A stretch of DNA of 8,790 nt from Clostridiales bacterium (GTDB taxonomy: Bacteria > Bacillota > Clostridia > Peptostreptococcales > JAAYPU01). Positions 4,604-8,790 of the stretch are shown here, piece after piece. A program made the position numbers and the translations under genes. The number at the start of each line of letters is the position of its first letter. Positions within the stretch are counted from its first letter, which is position 1. Below the pieces are notes generated by a model that had not been told where the DNA came from, made no database searches, and was given only the letters and a program-made list of their open reading frames with translations. The stretch spans positions 1 to 8,790 of the forward strand of contig JAAYPU010000081.1 of assembly GCA_012519645.1 (NCBI GenBank), given 5' to 3'.

Positions 4604-7279
4604 TCATTTTAGTTCATACCAATTTTCTCCTATATGAAAATCAACTTTAAGAGGTACTTTTAGTTGTACTGCATTTTCCATTTTTTCTACCAATAATTTT
4701 TTAACTGTTTCTATTTCGTCCTTGTGAACTTCAATAATGAGCTCATCATGTATTTGAAGAATAAGCTTTGATTTTGTTTTTTCATTTTTTAAAGCGTTAT
4801 AAACATCTCTCATAGCAATTTTAATAATATCCGCTGCACTTCCCTGTATTGGTGTATTCATAGCAAGCCTTTCTCCCAGGGAACGAATATTGAAATTTTT
4901 TGAGTGGATTTCAGGTATATATCTTTTCCTGTTCATTATAGTTGTCACATAGCCTTTTTCTTTGCAGCCTTGTATTATTTTATCCATATAGGTTTTTACC
5001 ATGGAATATTTTTTAAAATACTCATCGATATAAAGGCCGGCTTCTTTTCTGGATATCCTCAGATTTTCAGACAAACCGTAATCGCTCATACCGTATATGA
5101 CACCGAAATTGACTGCTTTTGCACGAGACCTTTGCAAAGCTGTCACCTCATCCAGAGGTATATTAAACACCCTTGACGCTGTGGCAGCATGTATATCCTG
5201 GTTTGTCATAAAGGCTTCAATTAAAGACGGATCTTCGGACAAATGTGCCAAAACCCTTAATTCAATTTGAGAATAATCAGCTCCCATTAAGACATGATCC
5301 TCATCGGGGATAAATGCTTTTCTAAGCAATCTGCCGGATTCCTGCTTAATAGGAATATTTTGCAAATTAGGTTCTGTGCAGCTGATACGCCCTGTGGTCG
5401 TAACTGTTTGATTAAAATGCGCGTGGATTTTACCGGTCTTTTTATTTATTAAAGGTATCAATCCATCAATGTATGTGCTTTTAAGCTTTGTAAGGGATCT
5501 GTATTCAATGATTAGCGGAATAATATCGTGTTTATCATTTAGCCTTTCCAGAACATCTATACTGGTAGAATATCCGGATTTTGTTTTTTTGCCCATTGGC
5601 AATTGCAGTTTTTCATATAAAATAGGGCCTAACTGTTTCGGAGAATTGATATTAAAGGATTCTCCCGCCAAATCATATATTTTTTCAGTTACAATATCTA
5701 TTTCATTTGCTAATTGATTGCCTGTTCTTATTAACTCCTGTTCATCTACATTAAAGCCTTGATATTCCATGCTTGCGAGTACTTCCACTAACGGAAGCTC
5801 GATCTTATAATATAATTCTGCCAGGGATTCCTTTTCCAGGCGTTCTTGTAATATGTCAGTAATTGCTTTAACAATATGGCACCACTTTAAACCATATTCT
5901 GCATAAGGTTTATCAATATCTTTAAATAAGTCTATCTGGCTGTTGTTTTTTATAAACTCTGCCTCATCCATTAATTCTGCATGGAGATATTCTAAGGATA
6001 ATGCACTCAAAAGATAGTTGCTTCTTTCAGGCTGTATTAAATATTGAGCAACTGCCGTATCAAATTTAATATTGAAATTGGATATTCCCATATTCAGCAA
6101 ATTATAGATATCTGTTTTTACTTCATGTCCGATCATATTTAAATCATATTTATTAAATACCGCTTTGACCCGTTCTTTCATTGCTTGATTTGACAGGTTT
6201 ATATAAAAATAAACATCATCAGCTAAAATACTCATACCAAAAAGTTCAGGATTATGAATATGACTTTGGTCTGAAAATATTTTCAGAGTTATTTCTTGAT
6301 CCTTTGACAAGTACTTTTCTAATTCATTTAATGCATTTTCATCAGCTATTGTATAAGACGTTATTTTACTTAAATCCAAATCAAACCGCTTATTATCTGC
6401 TGAATTATCAACACTCTTCTTAAGCTTTGGTATAAGACTGTAAAACTCCAGTCTGTTATAAAGTTCTACGAGCCTGTCTATATTTGGTTCATTTAAAATA
6501 TAATCAGAAAAGTTTACTTCTAAAGGTACTTGAGTATGAATTTCCGCTAAACGCCGGCTAAGAATTGCAAGCTGCACGTTTTCTTTTATTTTTTCCCGCG
6601 TCTTTTCACTTTTTATTTCATCCAGCCTATTCAACATATTGTCAATAGAGCCAAATGCTTTAATAAGCTCTAGACCTGTTTTCTCGCCTATACCGGGAAC
6701 GCCCGGAATATTGTCTGAGCTGTCGCCCATGAGACCTTTTAAATCAACAAACTGTTCCGGTTTGATGCCATATTTCTCTTCAAAATATTGTCGGTCATAT
6801 GCTTCAAATTCACTGATGCCTTTTTTTGTTATTACAATTTGAGTAACATCGGACGCTAACTGCAAAGCATCCTTATCCCCTGTTATTACAATAGCACGAA
6901 TACCTTCTTCTTCGGATTTTTTCACAACAGTTCCTATCAGATCATCAGCTTCAAAGCCTTCTAATTCCATCATAGTAATATTCCGTGCTTCGAGAACCTC
7001 CTTAAGAAGCGGCAATTGCTGAGCTAATTCCAAAGGCATTTTTTTTCTTCCTGCTTTGTATTCCGTATATTCCTGATGCCTAAAAGTAGGAGCCTTTTTA
7101 TCAAATGCTACGGCAATATAATAGGGGTTATATTCCGTAATTATTTTGTTTAACATATTTGTAAAACCGTAAATGGCATTGGTATATAAGCCTTCCTTAT
7201 TCATCAATGGAGGTAAGGCATAATAAGCTCTGTTCATCAGACTATTGCCGTCAATAATTACTATTCTTTTATCTTCCAT
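4604..7279 (-). CDS. polA: DNA polymerase I
   Basis: It fills gaps in DNA repair and removes RNA primers at Okazaki fragments. In the 891-residue form, residues 1-290 are the 5'-nuclease domain: DGNSL (10-14), AFDKKAPTFRH, EADDLIG, ITGDKDALQL, and GDSSDNIPGVPGIGEKT with its helix-hairpin-helix. Residues about 305-485 are the 3'-5' exonuclease fold. Here the Exo I D-x-E is missing (ITLKIFSDQ instead) and the Exo III Tyr-x3-Asp is not seen, so proofreading is probably absent, as in Bacillus-type Pol I. The polymerase domain is intact: motif A DYSQIELR (668-675), motif B RSRAKAVNFGVIYG (717-730) and motif C IHDE (843-846). ATG 7279 is preferred because AGGGAG lies 6 nt upstream; an in-frame ATG at 7294 has no such site and would give 896 residues. 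coaE follows closely. Confidence 0.97.
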   Translation of the reverse strand: MEDKRIVIIDGNSLMNRAYYALPPLMNKEGLYTNAIYGFTNMLNKIITEYNPYYIAVAFDKKAPTFRHQEYTEYKAGRKKMPLELAQQLPLLKEVLEARNITMMELEGFEADDLIGTVVKKSEEEGIRAIVITGDKDALQLASDVTQIVITKKGISEFEAYDRQYFEEKYGIKPEQFVDLKGLMGDSSDNIPGVPGIGEKTGLELIKAFGSIDNMLNRLDEIKSEKTREKIKENVQLAILSRRLAEIHTQVPLEVNFSDYILNEPNIDRLVELYNRLEFYSLIPKLKKSVDNSADNKRFDLDLSKITSYTIADENALNELEKYLSKDQEITLKIFSDQSHIHNPELFGMSILADDVYFYINLSNQAMKERVKAVFNKYDLNMIGHEVKTDIYNLLNMGISNFNIKFDTAVAQYLIQPERSNYLLSALSLEYLHAELMDEAEFIKNNSQIDLFKDIDKPYAEYGLKWCHIVKAITDILQERLEKESLAELYYKIELPLVEVLASMEYQGFNVDEQELIRTGNQLANEIDIVTEKIYDLAGESFNINSPKQLGPILYEKLQLPMGKKTKSGYSTSIDVLERLNDKHDIIPLIIEYRSLTKLKSTYIDGLIPLINKKTGKIHAHFNQTVTTTGRISCTEPNLQNIPIKQESGRLLRKAFIPDEDHVLMGADYSQIELRVLAHLSEDPSLIEAFMTNQDIHAATASRVFNIPLDEVTALQRSRAKAVNFGVIYGMSDYGLSENLRISRKEAGLYIDEYFKKYSMVKTYMDKIIQGCKEKGYVTTIMNRKRYIPEIHSKNFNIRSLGERLAMNTPIQGSAADIIKIAMRDVYNALKNEKTKSKLILQIHDELIIEVHKDEIETVKKLLVEKMENAVQLKVPLKVDFHIGENWYELK

Positions 7280-7310
7280 TTCATACTCCCTCATCTGTTC
7301 TATACTCTAT

Positions 7311-7316
7311 ATTATA
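7311..7316 (-). promoter_or_regulatory. Probable -10 box of the polA-coaE operon
   Basis: A perfect TATAAT (7316-7311) lies 31 nt before ATG 7279, inside the 111-nt gap after the anti-sigma gene. No convincing -35 box is seen, because the expected position falls in the T-run of the preceding terminator. A start near 7304 would give a leader of only about 25 nt. Confidence 0.45.
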
Positions 7317-7338
7317 AATCAATACAGGCAAAAAAAGT

Positions 7339-7381
7339 AAAAAAAAAGAACTCAATAAAAATTTTCTCATTGAATTCTTTT
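7339..7381 (-). terminator. Intrinsic terminator of the sigma/anti-sigma operon
   Basis: On the minus strand a 13-bp stem (7381-7369 with 7356-7344, one U-G pair) closes a 12-nt loop and is followed by a run of nine T's (complement of 7347-7339). It starts 10 nt after the anti-sigma stop codon. It separates that operon from polA. Confidence 0.85.
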
Positions 7382-7390
7382 AATTGATTA

Positions 7391-8434
7391 TTATTCCTGA
7401 ATTTCGATAGTAATGTATGCTCTTGACGCTTCATTAACAAGATTTTGAATTTCTACATTCTTTATATTTATTTGGTTTTCAATCTCATTTATTTTTTTGC
7501 CCATATCTTCTTTGTAAGCTTCTTCTGTTATTGAATCGCATTCACTTTCTAAGGTCTCTTTCGCATTTTCTAATGATATCAACTCATTCAATTCATTATT
7601 ATAAGAATCCGAATAATCTATAACATCTACATGATGATTTAAGGTATTGGGATTCCCTAATATATACTGTAAATACCCATCAAATGATTCCGGCAGCATG
7701 CTGATAGTTATTTCAGGAATATCGGGATAAATCTTCGATTCTGCCTGAATATAAATATCATCGTTATAATTTTCATATGTTTTTACGAATGCTGACAACT
7801 CGTTTACATCCATATTCTTCATTGTTACATATCCTAAATAGACATTGTTTAACTGCAGGGCTGCTTCTGAAGATGCTGTACCTGTCAATGATCTATATTG
7901 ATTCCCTTCAGGAGCTCGTGCAATACGAAACATAGGCGCATCCAATGCTTCTCCGCTTTCCATTTCTGCTGTAATCATCATTTTATTTATATCACCTGCG
8001 CCTCTATCAGCAGCTGCAGTATCTGATGCTATTAGGACTTCTTCCGGTGCGGCTGAATCGGCAGCTGATTCCTGTTTTGCAAGATCCATATTTTGGCTTT
8101 TCATTTTCAACTTCAACAAATCACTTTGTGCAACTGATACGACAACTACTAATAAAACAGCTGCAATTGCACCATAGGCACGCCAATTCATTTTTTTCCT
8201 GCTTTTGATCCGCTGCTCAGACAAAAGCTTGGCATGCAATTCTTCTTTGAAGCCTTTAGGGAGCTCTACTTCAGGCATTTTTTGCATCTGTTTGATTTGC
8301 TTTGTAATAAATTCATATTCTTCATTACAAGCTTTGCATTCTGAAAGATGCCTTCGAAAGTCGGCTTCCTCATCTTCATTGAGAAGGTTATCTATATATA
8401 ATGACATTTTTTCACGTATATCTCCACAGTTCAT
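7391..8434 (-). CDS. Transmembrane anti-sigma factor with zf-HC2 zinc finger and DUF4349-like extracytoplasmic domain
   Basis: This 347-residue protein probably holds its partner ECF sigma factor inactive at the membrane. The N-terminus carries Cys3 and H29-x3-C33-x2-C36, the zinc-binding anti-sigma (ZAS / zf-HC2) pattern. One membrane helix spans about 86-102 after a basic stretch (KSRKK), placing the N-terminus inside. The outer part begins with an Ala/Asp/Glu-rich low-complexity linker (about 115-150). It continues with a domain from about 190 to the end that contains a long heptad-like helix (about 265-330) and the ending RAYITIEIQE, which resembles DUF4349. That assignment is from memory of the family. 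AAAGGAG lies 7 nt before ATG 8434. The sigma gene ends 38 nt upstream, so the pair is one operon. The signal it senses is unknown. Confidence 0.87.
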   Translation of the reverse strand: MNCGDIREKMSLYIDNLLNEDEEADFRRHLSECKACNEEYEFITKQIKQMQKMPEVELPKGFKEELHAKLLSEQRIKSRKKMNWRAYGAIAAVLLVVVVSVAQSDLLKLKMKSQNMDLAKQESAADSAAPEEVLIASDTAAADRGAGDINKMMITAEMESGEALDAPMFRIARAPEGNQYRSLTGTASSEAALQLNNVYLGYVTMKNMDVNELSAFVKTYENYNDDIYIQAESKIYPDIPEITISMLPESFDGYLQYILGNPNTLNHHVDVIDYSDSYNNELNELISLENAKETLESECDSITEEAYKEDMGKKINEIENQINIKNVEIQNLVNEASRAYITIEIQE

Positions 8435-8472
8435 ATGAATGCTCCTTTCTGTATTATTTAGACGAATACCCG

Positions 8473-8790
8473 TTAAATATGTTCCATTGATGAAACAATG
8501 ATTTCTTTTAATTTAAATCGTGCCCTGTTTATTCTTGATTTTACCGTCCCTACAGAGCAGTTTAAAATTTGTGATATGTCTTCATATGAAAACCCCTGAA
8601 TATCACGTAAAACAAGCACAGTTTTATGATCCGATGACAATAGTTTCATACATTCCATTACAGATGTTATGTTTTCTTTTTGGTCATAAATCTGCTCAGG
8701 CTCATAGGACTCATCGGGAATATCTTCAAGTTCTCCTTCTGAAGAATTATCATAATTTGTCAGACTTGATATATTGTACAACTTGTTTCT
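8473..8790 (-). CDS. ECF-type RNA polymerase sigma factor, C-terminal part (5' end outside window)
   Basis: Residues visible are the last 105 of a sigma-70 family protein. They start within the end of region 2 (RNKLYN), pass through an acidic linker (GELEDIPDESYEPEQ), and include a complete region 4: SSDHKTVLVLRDIQGFSYEDISQIL followed by the DNA-recognition helix GTVKSRINRARFKLKEI. This is the layout of SigW-like ECF factors. The TTG at 8781 is an internal Leu codon, not a start, because the frame is open up to the window edge and the sequence matches the end of region 2. It is followed at 38 nt by the anti-sigma gene. Such pairs usually activate their own promoter, which would lie beyond the window. 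Confidence 0.9.
   Translation of the reverse strand, partial: RNKLYNISSLTNYDNSSEGELEDIPDESYEPEQIYDQKENITSVMECMKLLSSDHKTVLVLRDIQGFSYEDISQILNCSVGTVKSRINRARFKLKEIIVSSMEHI

Noticed and set aside
8779..8781. TTG as start of a short sigma-like protein
   Set aside because: The frame stays open to the window edge (AGA AAC AAG before it) and the residues fit the end of sigma region 2, so TTG is an internal Leu codon.

Overview
The window looks like the chromosome of a low-GC, Gram-positive anaerobe of the class Clostridia. The basis is the AT-rich codon use, strong GGAGG-type ribosome binding sites, intrinsic terminators, a lipoprotein-type peptide-binding protein, an ECF sigma factor with a zinc-finger anti-sigma factor, and a Pol I with a decayed proofreading domain. 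Genus cannot be set from the sequence alone. Every gene I can support lies on the minus strand, so transcription runs from high to low coordinates.

Read in the direction of transcription, the layout is as follows. (1) 8790-8473 is the C-terminal part of an ECF sigma factor, cut by the window edge. (2) 8434-7391 is a membrane-anchored anti-sigma factor with a zf-HC2 zinc finger and a DUF4349-like outer domain, followed by a strong terminator at 7381-7339. (3) 7279-4604 is polA, with coaE 25 nt downstream (4578-3988), giving a probable polA-coaE operon with a -10 box just after the preceding terminator. (4) 4009-3847 is a tract of imperfect 7-base repeats that runs into the end of coaE. (5) 3828-2236 is an orphan oligopeptide-binding lipoprotein with a TTG start; its stop codon touches the first base of tRNA-Leu(GAG) at 2235-2151, which is followed by a terminator. 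(6) 2148-1570 holds no convincing protein gene but is dense in structure: a GC-rich palindromic island, a 29-nt near-identical copy of the tRNA 3' end plus terminator T-tract, a second terminator, and a 162-bp element with 16-bp inverted ends and two internal hairpins. (7) 1569-1 is a multi-pass membrane protein with a coiled coil and a strongly degenerate GGDEF domain. Its open frame runs off the window in a way that suggests a following EAL domain.

The genes form unrelated modules: an envelope-stress type sigma/anti-sigma switch, housekeeping replication/repair and coenzyme A synthesis, peptide capture, and c-di-GMP signalling. I see no complete new defence or mobile system. The least ordinary signals are the non-coding ones (heptad tracts, the three-way-junction element and the tRNA-end duplication) and the GGDEF domain that has lost its catalytic and inhibitory residues.
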